A stretch of DNA of 64,000 nucleotides from Ctenosaura bakeri. Its lineage: Eukaryota; Chordata; Lepidosauria; Squamata; Iguanidae. Of this stretch, positions 32,738-44,179 are shown in pieces. Numbering within the stretch: position 1 is the first letter of the stretch; every line of letters begins with the position of its first letter. The notes under the pieces were generated by a model that had not been told where the DNA came from, searched no databases, and saw only the letters and a list, made by a program, of their open reading frames with translations. The stretch is taken from the NCBI GenBank assembly GCA_948474755.1, contig CAOLHI010000934.1:372001-436000 (forward strand), read 5' to 3'. A program made the translations under genes and the position numbers.

Positions 32738-33330
32738 GATAGCTTGGAGGTCAGGAAATTCCACCTGTTTTCCCTTTCTACTACTGTAAGACCCTGGAAA
32801 AATTGCAGTGGCTAGAGTAGTTCTGGCCTCTAAATCCAACACAATTCAAAGTTGGGAATGTTTGAGAAAGGAGAAGAATTAAAACAGTACAAGTTTGATT
32901 TCTTTTTCCCCTTGCAAGCAAAATTAAGTTAGGAAAAGTACATGAGAATTTATGTCCCCTGCTTCAGTCATGTCACTAGTTGAAATTGGCACCTGACAGG
33001 TTTGTGACAGTAATATGCAAATTATGTTAATTACATGTATCTCAATGTATAAAATTAGATGAAGTTTTCCACCTAACGATACATCTACGATGTGACTGCT
33101 ATCGCTGAAGTCATTATTCTTATATGTGCAGTAGAACCGGGGTCATCTAAAACATACAGATTTTTCACCTGACACAGGACAGATACCAAATCTTAGCACC
33201 ACAACCAAGGTCATTAAGTAATGATAAAAAGACAGGTGTTCTCCTTTGCATAATTTGGGTAATCAGTGATAGTGAATGTAAAACTAGAGGGTGCAAGTTA
33301 CATGACTACACAGTGACTCCTGCTCCATTC
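32738..33330. other. Unannotated sequence
   Basis: Unique AT-rich DNA; no gene or named repeat. Confidence 0.4.
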
Positions 33331-33601
33331 TCCCCAATCCCCAATTACTGGGAAGCAACCACTGCGATCAATGGGTGCCTGTTCCCATGTCATTTGGGAA
33401 GCTGCTGGCTGATGTTTCCACCTGATCAGGTGAGAGATTTGTGTCGCAATAGAAATGGGTCCCTGTTTCAATTCCTTCTCACCCCAGAGATTGTTTTCAT
33501 GGGGTGTGTGTGAAAATGCCAGTCAGCTCCTTCTCAAGCGACAGGGGAATGGACCACCATCAATTGCAGAAACTGCTTCCCAGTAAGTGGAGATTGGGGG
33601 A
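33331..33601. mobile_element. Foldback element with ~48-bp inverted arms
   Basis: The left arm 33331-33378 (tccccaatccccaattactg, ggaagcaaccactgcgatca) pairs with the right arm 33554-33601 (gcttcccagtaagtggagat, tggggga) with few mismatches. The spacer is about 175 bp. No coding region and no assigned target duplication. The family is not recognised. Confidence 0.6.
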
Positions 33602-33836
33602 CTTTCATGGTCCCTGCATGTCCCCTAAATTAGGAAATACATAGGGATCAAGAATGCCAAACAGTTATGAATGCATAACTCTAGACATGCATTGGTAACT
33701 CTCCAACAGGAGTCCAGCCTTTATTTTGATGACTACATGATCTAGATAAATTAACTTATTTTAATCTTTGGGATCATCCAGGGCCAAACTACCCATCATA
33801 TTAAACAAACTATTTCATTTTATGCGGAAGTGAAGA
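33602..33836. other. Unannotated sequence
   Basis: Short unique stretch with no gene. Confidence 0.4.
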
Positions 33837-33955
33837 ATGTATGGTCCTCTAGATATAATTGGAATACAACGCTCTGCAGCCGTAACCAGCATTCCCAGTG
33901 AGGAGTGCTGGTTGAAGTTTCAGTTCAGCAACTTCGGGAGTGCCACACATTGCTC
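33837..33955. mobile_element. hAT-type MITE, degraded palindrome
   Basis: tggtcctctagatataattg-like left arm, accagcattcccagtg centre and its partial complement gaggagtgctggttga, then a right arm ending ggagtgccacac. Typical layout of short hAT palindromes. Confidence 0.5.
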
Positions 33956-34446
33956 ATCTGATTCAATGTAATTTAAAAAATATACAAAACAGGCACAAGG
34001 AGCCCACTGGGACTGGTGAATAGGATAGCAGAACTGAATCCTCTTAAATCAGTCACAGTCCTAAAGAAACTGGTTCTCCTCGTGTTGCTATTTGTACAGG
34101 GAGGGAAGCTCCCACTGGCACCCAATAAGAGATTTCAATTCATACAAATAGCAGTTGAAGGAATTCATCTTATCTTACTTATCTAATTTTTGTGATAACA
34201 AGCAAGAGAACAAAAGAATTAATTCTACAGGACTATTATAAAAAGTTATCCTTCTCTCTGTTTTCCCTCTCATTTCCCTTACAAGTTTACCTATTTACTA
34301 GAATTAGTTTACTTATTAATAACAAGTTTATTTTACTTAGAACAAATTTACTTATTTGCTAGAATTTGTTTTTAAAATTAAGAAATTAGATTAACACAGC
34401 ACAAACAAAAACAGCTTTAAGAATAATCAAGATAATAAAATGACGT
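33956..34446. other. Unannotated AT-rich sequence
   Basis: Repeated words ttacttattaata and tttacttatttgctag around 34290-34370. No gene. Confidence 0.4.
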
Positions 34447-34705
34447 AGAATCATAGAATCAGAGAGTTGCAAGAGACCCCAGGGGCCATCTGGTCCAACC
34501 ACCTGCTATGCAAGAACACCCATTAAAGCATTCTCAACAGATGCCCATCCAGTCTCTGCTTAAAAACCTCCAAAGAAGGAAACTCCACCAGACTCTAAGG
34601 CAGCAGATTCTACTGCCGGACAGCCCTGACTGTCAGGAAGTTCTTCCTGAGGTTCAAGTGGAATCTCCTTTCCTGCAGCTTGAATCCATTGCTCCTTGTC
34701 CACAC
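34447..34705 (-). mobile_element. CR1 LINE 3' end, antisense
   Basis: 3' tail at the left (tagaatcatagaatcagaga, then ggtccaaccacctgc). The minus-strand frame within 34610-34909 includes [20 protein letters not shown], a CR1 ORF2 terminus. Strongly 5'-truncated. Confidence 0.85.
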
Positions 34706-35394
34706 ACTCTTCTTTTGTTTTAAACGAGTAAAGAGAGAAACACTGGCTAAAGTTAACTGTACAGAGATTAGTATATTCAACTGCCAATAAAGAATAAGGA
34801 AAAGAGGACTTGGATGTGCAAAAGAAACATGTTTTAATGAAATGCTACCATTATAATTATTATCATTATCAGGTTCCATGCTGGTATTGCTGGAACTGTT
34901 TGGCTCCATGCTACACTGAATTCCATGATGGTAGATGGACTGTATCTCTAGTGGTAGATAAAACTGTACTCATCAGACCACATGTGGTCATTTACATTTT
35001 TGTAGATCAGGGTGGGGAAAATAAAACCAACTCCCCCTCCCCCAGTTCCCTAAGCTCCCAAGGATGAAAAAAACCCTGTTTGTAATTTGGCTGCACAATC
35101 TCTTTGTGGTGCAAACAGCATGATCTCTCCTCAAGATTTATCTCCAACCCCCCTCCCTAATGAATCAAACCCCTGTTCTGAATAATACAGAGAGTTAGCC
35201 TGTCTCAGAGCCTCTATAGGAAACTGTTAAAAAAAACTGCTTAAAAAAAACCTGATGAAATTTGTTCCTCATCGATGATGGGTTGGATCTCATTATTGCT
35301 ACGATCAGGGGGTTCTAAAGTGGAAGTGTTTATGTATATATATAAATCTTCCTCTCCTTGCCCCCTTTTCTGTTCTTCCTCTTCCTCTTCTTCC
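34706..35394. other. Unannotated sequence
   Basis: Unique DNA; short pyrimidine-rich tract (tcttcctcttcctcttct) near 35370-35390. Confidence 0.4.
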
Positions 35395-35815
35395 TCCACA
35401 TTCCTCCACATTCATGGCTTGGGGCATAGAACTTCTGTGAAACTGGAAAAACCATAACTATCTCTAGGCTCCCCAAAACCTTATTTAACACACACAGAAA
35501 AGTACAATCCCTGGATTCGGCCCCCTGAGGATTCAAATGTACAGTACACAATACATTTGAATACATAGTGAGGAACATACTAGCTGCCTGGTTCTACATT
35601 TGGGGTGGTGGGATTCCTTTGCAAGGAAGAAGTGGCTGGTTGGCAGGACTTCTCACCAGCTTTTTCAGTCTCACAAGGCTTGCAGAGAGACTGAAAATGT
35701 AAGGGTGAGACTTACAAGTCCCTGTTACAAATGGCATAGGGCAGCCATAGAGACAAATAATTGTCGCAAATAATCCATGAGTGATGTTAAATGCACGAAT
35801 GTGGAGGGATGACTG
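35395..35815. mobile_element. Tigger-like Tc1/mariner element
   Basis: The left part reads cctccacattcatggcttgg, then gaaactggaaaaaccataac. The right end AATGTGGAGGGATGACTG is followed by TA (35816-35817). Same family as 6120 and 7646 with a divergent interior; the left boundary is blurred by a tandem cctccacatt. Confidence 0.55.
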
Positions 35816-35817
35816 TA

Positions 35818-36293
35818 CTAATAATAATATTATTTTAAAAACATTGTTTTGTTTTTAATAAGAGTTAAAATGCAAAACCAAACCAAAAGTGCAGCCCTTG
35901 GGGACTTAACCAATCTATGATATGGATCCTGTCCTGACTGCTGTTGCTCATCCTTGTTTGACACAAAGTAATTTGGAATTAATCATTTTAAAGAGAGCAG
36001 GAGTTTGCAGTTGTGTATCATCTCAGGGATCGGGGGGAGGGGTTAAAAGATGATACAAAAAAGCAGTAATGAAATAAATAGTGTTTTGTCCCATCTCACA
36101 ATCAATTCTTCAAATCTTTTCTTTTAATATGTTCATGTGAACAGATTTGTGCATGGGCTAATTATGAAGGGCGTACAGTATTGCAGTTGTGGATTGTGAA
36201 TGCATAAATGATCTGTATTCAGGAAGACTGTGTAGTCCTACCATACAGCTATGTAAGTGTCCTTCCAGCTTTACCCAGTGGCTGGATCCAAAA
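35818..36293. other. Unannotated sequence
   Basis: Unique DNA; no gene or named repeat. Confidence 0.4.
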
Positions 36294-36297
36294 AGGA

Positions 36298-37191
36298 TGT
36301 TACCCTGATCTCTGGGGGTCCCGGGAGGGGCGCCCAAATAATCAAACAACAACAACAACACCTTGGGGAAAATTAGCTGGAGCACTCACTAAAGCTAGGG
36401 AGAGGCAGGGTAACTTATCAGGGTCTTGCAACCCAGCGTCTACGGGGTCAGGTCATTCAAGCAGTCAGATGGTTTAAAATAGCAAAAATGATGTTTTATT
36501 AAATACAGACAAATATTAAAGACACTGCAGGCACACAGGTAGCTAAGGGGATCAGAGATTGATTTGAAGTAGGGATTTTCAGAGGGAAATGGGTGATACG
36601 ACACCTGTCTCATAGTCCTGGACCTTGAGAGCAACGTTGGGTTGCAAGGAAGAAGCTCAGTGCGGTTCGCTGAAGGGAGCTTGCCAGACAAAGCGGCAGC
36701 AAGGCGGTCTGGAACTCCGGAGCAATCCAAGGAGGGTCTCAGAATCAGGGATTTTGATAGGGTGAATTGTGACTGCAGGCCATACCTTACTCAGTGATAA
36801 CAATGTGATTTAGGAGCAGGACAAAGCTTTGGAAAGGTCAGAATTTAGCACGATTGACTTAGAGCCAAATTAACAATAGTGTAGCCAATATGTAAATACG
36901 GAGCGCTTAGTACAGCTTTGTCAGTCTGCCTGCTCGGGGCAGGGAGCCTTTGTTAGTGCCGCGTAAAGGTAATGAGGTGTTTGCCGGAGAGGTCCCTGAA
37001 GTGACGAACTGGCTGTGTCTGGCCTGCTTGGGTGAAGAATGGAATGTCCAGCAATTATCGGCCATGCCTGTTTACGTGCTTATCTGGAGGCCTTGCAAAC
37101 ATGTAGAGTGGGGTGGCAGAGGAAAGCCGAATGGTTTGATATCAAAACGATATTGAGTGCTATCGCCGGGCAGGCCTGGACCGCAGTAACA
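36298..37191 (-). mobile_element. Solo LTR (TSD AGGA/AGGT)
   Basis: Runs from TGTTACCCTGATCTCTGG to CCGCAGTAACA. The 4-bp flanks AGGA and AGGT differ by one base. AATAAA on the minus strand is the complement of 36495-36500, and a damaged TATA box lies near 36753-36760. It is close to 44180-45156 over nearly its full length. The ORFs at 36440-37350 are products of this LTR. Confidence 0.85.
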
Positions 37192-37195
37192 AGGT

Positions 37196-39517
37196 CTGTT
37201 CAGCTGCCATTTAGGCACAAAAAGGATGACATTTCCAAACACTATCCACCAGTGAATGAAGTTGCAACAAGGACTTGAGACAGGAGTCCTGCTTCTGATT
37301 GTTGTAACCTGGCTCAGTTGTGGGAATATCTGGAAGGTCAAATGTTTCACTTTTCTAGTAAAAGCTCAGTCTATGCTGTAGTATACTGCATACTGGTAAG
37401 CACAAACCAGTGTTTGTCTTCTGACAAACCCCAGCAACATCTAACAGTGGACAAGAGTCTTCTATAATGTTTACTCACGAGCAAACCCCTTTCAGCAAAG
37501 GTACTCTAATGCTTGAAGATTCAGCCCATTTTACTGTTATGGTTTTCATTAGCTTAGAAAGCCTAGGCTAGATAGGTGATTCTAGATATGCTAAGATGAA
37601 TGATAAAAATAATGTAGACTTCTGCATTTGTTTCAGTTCATATGAAGTGGAGAGAATGTTGGATGAGTCCTCAAAGGGCTAACTATGTAATGCATCCTTG
37701 CTTTTGCCCTTCATGCTGTTGCTTAGGACAGGTTTTGACTTTTCTTTATAAATATCTCAGCAAAAGACAAGCCTCCTGTGCAGTAACATTTTCTTTAAAC
37801 AAAAACAAAACAAAACAAAAAAACAACGATGGAATAAACCATGGGGGAAAAAAATAACACAAGTAAGATATGTATTCCATTCTTCCACAAACTCAAAAGT
37901 TGCTAGGGAGCAACCCATTGCCTTACAAGCTGCCAGTACAATTATATTTACAAAGAACTGACAAGGGTTGACCTTTGCCTATTTCTTCCTGTCTGCCTTT
38001 TAGTTGTCTTGGAAAAGCTGGGTAACTTGACAGACAGATTTGATGGGCACATTTCCAGACACTGGCTGTCTAGATGGGTGAGAGAGCCCTGTTAAGAACC
38101 AAGAAAGCTTTTAGGCATTATAGCTAAGCTCTTGTAATGAAATCTACTGTGTTGGAGAAGCGGAAGGGGGAGGCATTTTCTCTACCTCTTGCCTCCCCCA
38201 GAGTGGTGCAGCTTTTGGGGATATGGGATTTTATTAAACAAACATACACACATACACACACACACACGCATACACACAGTTTTCAGTTCTGTGCAGTTGA
38301 TCTCAGATGTTGACAATTGACAGGGAACTGGGTACATGCATCAACAATGGCAGAAAATAGAACTGCATTGTGGGTTTCATTCCTGGTAGACCAGAAGTGT
38401 GCATATGCACTAGGATGGAAATTCTCATCTTTCTCACTTCCCAACAGACGTTGAGGAAAAAACATAGATATTTCTTCCCATAGTGTCAAAATATTTGGGA
38501 TTTTTTTTGGGGGGGGGTCTGGCAAAGGGATGGAAACCTTACCACAGCATTTAAAAACTGAATTTTCAAGAAACTCAGGCAGTTTTACATGGAGCTATAC
38601 AACTTTCTAAAGAGCAACTTTGCAGTTGTAGGTCTGCCTCCAGCCTTGAGTGTTACACACTAACTAAAACTGCACAGTTTTTATAAGTGTCTGAATGGTT
38701 CAACATTGAAAAAGGGAGAATGGGGCAAAATTTTTCTTGAATTCTAAGCCCTCAAGTTGTGTACCTTTACTGTGAAAACTACTATGCTTTCTTCTCTAAG
38801 TTCTTTAATCCCTGCCAAAGATGTTCCTCTTCTGCCACCCTCTCTTCTGTTGCTTTTTCTCAACTGTTTTTAATGCAATTTGCTCTCTGATCATTCTGAG
38901 CTCTGAGTCTCCTCTCTTCTTCTTTCTTGGTCTGCCTACCTAATCCGATTCCCTGATTCCTTCTCATCCCTGCTATGCAAGTTGTGAGAACTTTCCATGT
39001 GTTGTTCTTCTTCCCATCAGTGTTTCCTGAGTGATTGGGAACACCAGATTTTGATCACTTTCAGGAAATTGTTGAATATCCATATCATCCCAGTGAATAT
39101 GCTGCTCTGCACACTTTTCAGATATGCAGAGCCCTTGCAGGACAAGAATGGGCTGAGTGAATGGAGTGAGAATGCTGATTTTGTAACAACAGTGAAGCAA
39201 TCAGATCTTGACTTGGGTGGAGGACCTGAAGAAGAGACCTCATAGACTTCCCTTGTTTCTTCCTTTTTTTTCTCCCAACAGGAGATAGCGAGGCACATAG
39301 GTTTTGGCAATATGGTTCAGTGGCTTGGAAATTGTACCTAATGACTCATTATTACATGTTTCATTTTTTAATCTTTACATGTTGGCTTTATATAACTTTA
39401 TTTTCTTAAACATCATTCTACTGTGATATCCTTTGGCTGTATCTAATAAAGATATTGGCAGGCGTCTTTGCAATTTTCAATGATGCAAGTTGGAGTTATA
39501 CTATTATAAGCCTTTCT
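37196..39517. other. Unannotated sequence
   Basis: More than 2 kb with no gene or recognised transposon, apart from a (CA)n tract at 38241-38279 and A-runs. Short ORFs have no recognisable domains. Confidence 0.4.
38241..38279. repeat. (CA)n microsatellite, interrupted
   Basis: acacacatacacacacacac-type tract with several interruptions. Confidence 0.8.
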
Positions 39518-39561
39518 TTCATTCCCTTCTTTCCTTCCTTCCTTCTTTCTGTCTTTCTTGG
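39518..39561. repeat. (TTCC)n/(TTTC)n microsatellite
   Basis: Imperfect pyrimidine tetranucleotide tract. Confidence 0.75.
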
Positions 39562-39724
39562 TTGCTGCAGAGTTCAGATTTTTTATTGGCCTTGTACAAC
39601 AACCAAAACCCCTTGAGGATTCACCTTTTAGCTGGTGCAGTCCTCAGTCCATGGCCATTTAGTGGCTGGAAAAGATTTGGGACATCAGGGAGGCATCTAA
39701 GACCACTGGGAGACCTCTGGAAGA

Positions 39725-40364
39725 TTTAAAAAGATGTCTTTGTCATAATGTGTCTGGTTATAAGGACATAAACATTTCTCTGATGCCCCTCCCCACTCTA
39801 TATTGGCCATGAACCACTCTACTCTGCTTTGGTTAGACCCCATCTTGAATACTGTGTCCAGTTCTGGGCACCCCAATTCAAGAAGGATATTGACAACCTG
39901 GAGCAAGTCCAGAGGAGGGCGACCAAAATGGTGAGAGGCCTGGAAGCCATGCCCTATGAGGATAGACTTAGAGAGCTGGGTATGTTTAGTCTGCAGAAGA
40001 GAAGGTTAAGAGGGGACATGATAGTCATGTTTAAATATTTGAAGGGATGCCACATAGAGGAAGGAGAGGGCTTGTTTTCTGCTGCTCCAGAGACCAGGAC
40101 AAGGAGCAATGGATTCAAGCTGCAGGAAAGGAGATTCCACCTGAACCTCAGGAAGAACTTCCTGACAGTCAGGACTGTCCGGCAGTGGAATATGCTGCCT
40201 CGGAGTGTAGTGGAGTCTCCTTCCTTGGAGGTTTTTAAGCAGAAGCTTGTTGACCATCTGTCGGGATTGCTTTGAGGGTGTTCCTGCATGGCAGGGGGTT
40301 GGACTGGATGGCCTGTGTGGTCTCTTCCAACTCTAGATTTCTATGATTCTATGATTCTATGAAG
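39725..40364 (+). mobile_element. CR1 LINE 3' part with a long open ORF2 end
   Basis: The plus-strand frame 39829-40275 is open for 148 codons and gives the CR1 ORF2 C-terminus: [77 protein letters not shown]. In a full element this follows the reverse-transcriptase domain. The 3' end has ggttggactggatggcctg and the octamer-type tail attctatgattctatg. The 5' part (endonuclease and polymerase core) is absent. Lack of stops suggests a younger insertion than 16930 or 34447. Confidence 0.9.
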
Positions 40365-41363
40365 TGGGGGCTGCAGCAGACAATATCTGAGTTCTGGAGG
40401 GGCTCAGAAGGGAAAGATATCCTAATTCTGCCTATGCAGAAGCTTATAATATGTCTCTGAATTCAGGGTCCCAGCCACCAAGATGCAACAACAAGGGATG
40501 GGGGTGTTCAAATGAACCCCTGTACATGTTTAACAAAATGACAGACGGAGTTGCAAGCCTGTGGGAGCTAGTCCTTCTCCACTGCAGAACTAGTAGCAGA
40601 TTCTTTCATTTCCTGAAAAAGTCTAAGGGATGTTCTAGAGTATGTCATCTCCACATCAAACAGTACAGAGTGCATATTTGATGGTAGGATATGCCTCCAG
40701 GGTCCTTCTGCATGCACTGAGGATAGGAATGCAATTATTTGCCAATGTTCTCAAGTAATTTGAACATTTTTCTTTCTGCTGAAAGAAAGTCTGTGAAAAT
40801 TTTGCAGATTTTGAAAGCTATTGACAATTTGGGATTTAGTCTGGAAAAAAAAATCACATGTGCTATTTTTACACAGCATTTTCTATGCCCAAAAAAAAAA
40901 AAAAAAAAAATCAGCTCTGACATAGCAGGCACTCATTATAGGACAAGGAGGGTCAGTTCTTGTGGTGCCATGGCCCCCTCTACATGTTTCTCCAAAACAT
41001 GCAGGGAGTTGTGAGCGTTCCCTAACAGAGAGCCATGATTTTAGGAAATAGTATGTGTGAGCAGAGCCAGCCCAAGATATTTTGCTTTGTGTTGCAGAAT
41101 AGCCAAAGGCACCCTCATTCACAGTGGTGGCTGGTAGCTTCCATGTCATTGGGGTAATAAATCAATTCTGAGTTTTATTCTAAACATTTAATTCAAGGTG
41201 CTGCGTACTATTCCTAAAATAAGTTCAGATTCTTAGATAGCTCCTCTAAAATTTGGACTAAAATATGGCAAAGGTTCACAAGCTGCCACTGTTCACCTGC
41301 AGAAATGAAGCTGTGTGGGAGCTAAGTAATACCACCTTACCCATTAACACTGTCATAATAGAA
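40365..41363. other. Unannotated sequence
   Basis: No gene. A 20-base poly-A run is at 40891-40910. Confidence 0.4.
40891..40910. repeat. Poly-A run
   Basis: Twenty A bases. It could be a retroposon tail, but nothing upstream is recognised. Confidence 0.8.
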
Positions 41364-41822
41364 CAGTTGGTCCTCCATTTTTGTGCGTTTCACTTTCATG
41401 GATTTTATTATTTGCAAGTTTCTCCATCTCATAGCCTCTTTTTCTAGGGGAACCTTCCCTCATGGTGGCTCCAATCAAGCTGTGCAGTCCTTTAAAAACT
41501 CACCTCTTTTCTTCCTCTTCCACCAACTGTTGCTAAGCACAATTTCTCAGCACCAAAAAAACCTCTCCTGTTTCCCCCCACACACCCAAGGGAGCAGATG
41601 GGCAAGAGAGAGAGAGAGAGGAAATATAGGGCCACCATGCTGTCCCACTCTCTTTCCCTTTCCTTTCCCGTCCCTCACCTTGTTTGGATCCGAGGTGCAC
41701 ATTCTCCCTGCCATACCTCATCTCCTCACCACAGACAGACAGACACATTTTAATATTTGTGTTTTTTCCACTTTTGTGGGAGTCCTGTGGCCCTAACCCT
41801 AGAGAAAGTGGAGAGGTAACTG
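41364..41822. mobile_element. Tigger-like Tc1/mariner element, diverged
   Basis: The left end CAGTTGGTCCTCCATTTTTG and the inverted right end AACCCTAGAGAAAGTGGAGA then GGTAACTG pair as in the other Tigger-like copies. ttttttccacttttgtggga near the right side is the complement of the 7646 element's left part. The flanking TA pair is not preserved. The 137-codon frame here is incidental. Confidence 0.5.
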
Positions 41823-42328
41823 GAATCCTTTCCTATGAAACCTCTATGAAATTCATGGGGCCATTTTAAGTTGACAAGAGACTTGAAGATAGATACATAC
41901 ACAATACTACCCCAAACCAGCCAATTTTCTTTGATTCATGAAGTGCATCTCATAAGCATTTCTCCATACTCCTAGCCATAGAAACATAATAGTGATAACA
42001 TAAATAAATAAAACAACTTGCTGATTTTCTGCAAAACTTTGAGTCTGTTGCCTAAGGTGTCTGTTCCCTCCTTAAGCCCTAAAGCACTATAGCTGTAAGG
42101 TAACTATTATGGATGGTTTTCCTTCTATGGAATCCTCTGGAAATATTTTTCGAGCAGTCCACATTCCCAAATTTCTTCTGAGCTATAAGGAACATTTCCT
42201 GGCTTCCCTCCCAACACAGCATGGCATAAACATCTCCAAAAAGACTTTTGGCAAAATAGGAAAACACACACACAAACAACCTCCACTGTGACATAAAATT
42301 ACTGAAACTTTCATTGGTAACCACATTA
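41823..42328. other. Unannotated sequence
   Basis: Unique DNA; no gene recognised. Confidence 0.4.
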
Positions 42329-42353
42329 ACACACACACACACACACACACACA
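42329..42353. repeat. (AC)n microsatellite
   Basis: Perfect dinucleotide tract of about 12 units. Confidence 0.9.
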
Positions 42354-44175
42354 AATACTTAAGAACTACTTTTCCTCTTCCATTCCCTCCCCATCTCTAC
42401 ATAAGCATTGGAAACTATATGGCCATTAGAAATGAACAGTCTGTCGAATTAAAGGTTGTGCAATTAATTAAGTGCAAATTCTGTAAAGCTGGACCAAGGA
42501 GAAAATTCATCATAGCTATGAAATATGACCTCTCGTGTCCAAAAGACAAATATGTTTAAACAAATTATGAAAATTGATGACAAAATTACTGGTGGCAAAA
42601 TGCACACAGAGCAAATATAAGACAGCTGTACTTTGATTCAGCATGGTCGGTTCGCCCTTACAGAATTCATGATTCATTATCTCCACTGCCTTGTAGAACT
42701 TTCCCTAGTTAATCTCTACTCTTCAGCACTGATAGCAGAAAGTTCTCAGCAGTGTCACCGAATTGCTAGCTGGAGAATTGCTTCCCATATTCTTTCCAAA
42801 GTTAGAGGTTCAATCTGTAATAAATTCTGCTTCCATGTCTTGATGGTGCAACCTTTGTCAGTTGGAAATGCCACACAAAATCTTCTTTCCAGTCAAACAG
42901 AATAATCTGTGTTCCCTGAACAAGGCCCATCATAATGAAATCTCCTCATGTATCAGTATCCTCATTATCATGAGCTTACCCAGAATGCATTGCTTGCCTT
43001 CCCAATTAGTCCAGATGCCAAATCACACATTTTTGCTTTCTACCAAAAGGGAGAAAGGGAAAAGGAAGAAGTATAATGCACTGGATCCAGAGCTGCACAG
43101 AGAGAAACACAACAGCAGATGCTTCTCTGGGTAGAAAAGGGAAGAGGTGATCCCCTGCCCCCCGCCATCACCACAGCCCACTAAAATCTCTTCTAAAGAG
43201 TTAGAGGTCCTTTGGCAAAGAGCTGGAGGACCTCCTTTGTGGTAGAGATGGTGCTGAGGGCTTAAAGAAGAAGGGAAGTTTGGATGTAGCTCTGTACTGT
43301 CCTTGAACAGAAGGAGTCCTTTCATTGATGGAAAGTCCTGTGAGGAACAATCCAATGTTTTTTTTTGTTTGTTTGTTTTTTAAAAAAAATCATATATGTG
43401 TACAATCCAAGCTCATATATCTCTGTCTCTACCTCTATCTAACAAAGTTGCGAAGGAATCAGTGTTTCATGTTACGTTGTCTGTAATTCTGTACCTATTT
43501 CTGTAATAATCTGAAAATGTTTTTGGCTTTGGGCTGTGGTTGGTGAAAGAAGCTCTAAACCATAGAAAGTCAGTGCAGAGGATTCTGGGACATATTCTAG
43601 GATCCACATTTGTCTTGTTCAAGGCACTGATTCATGGCTTTCACTGTTCTCCCACTTGAACTGAGAGCATGATTGAGAATAAGCATACAGAAAGACAGTG
43701 ATTGGACCTACTTTTGATTGTATCCATAGATCAATGGAGAGAGAATTGAGCTTATGGAAGCACACCCTCCCCTCCCCTCCCTTCCCTCCCTCCCTCAGTT
43801 AGTGTACATCTGTTTTCCAAAAGAGAATCTTCTTTCGTTCATGATTGAAAATGCTGGATCAAGTCTAACATGTGTGAAGAATACAGCATTGTCTTGCTTG
43901 AACAGTACTGGAAATGATCAACAATGGTGAGAAACAGAAGCCTTTGGGGGACATGGGCAATGCTGATAGACTACAGTATGTTAGAATGTCCTGTAATTTT
44001 AACAATAGTGGCTGATTTAGTGATTTCTGAAAGCAGCTTGCAGATTGATAATGCAACATGATTTATTAAGGTTATATATACATTAATAGCCACTGTCTAT
44101 ATGCTGTTTTAGGTTTTCTTCTTTCCTTCTGTTCAAGTACTGGTCTTATACATATTTAAACTGTTTAAATTGTAT
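42354..44175. other. Unannotated sequence
   Basis: No gene. Positions 42630-42900 lack recognisable repeats and could be conserved non-coding DNA. A T/G-rich run lies near 43360-43380 and a CCCTCC tract at 43764-43796. Confidence 0.4.
43764..43796. repeat. (CCCTC)n/(CCCT)n microsatellite
   Basis: Short C-rich pyrimidine tandem tract. Confidence 0.75.
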
Positions 44176-44179
44176 CCAC

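Noticed and set aside
36440..37350. ORFs over 90 codons as possible genes
   Set aside because: They lie in or across the edge of the solo LTR 36298-37191.
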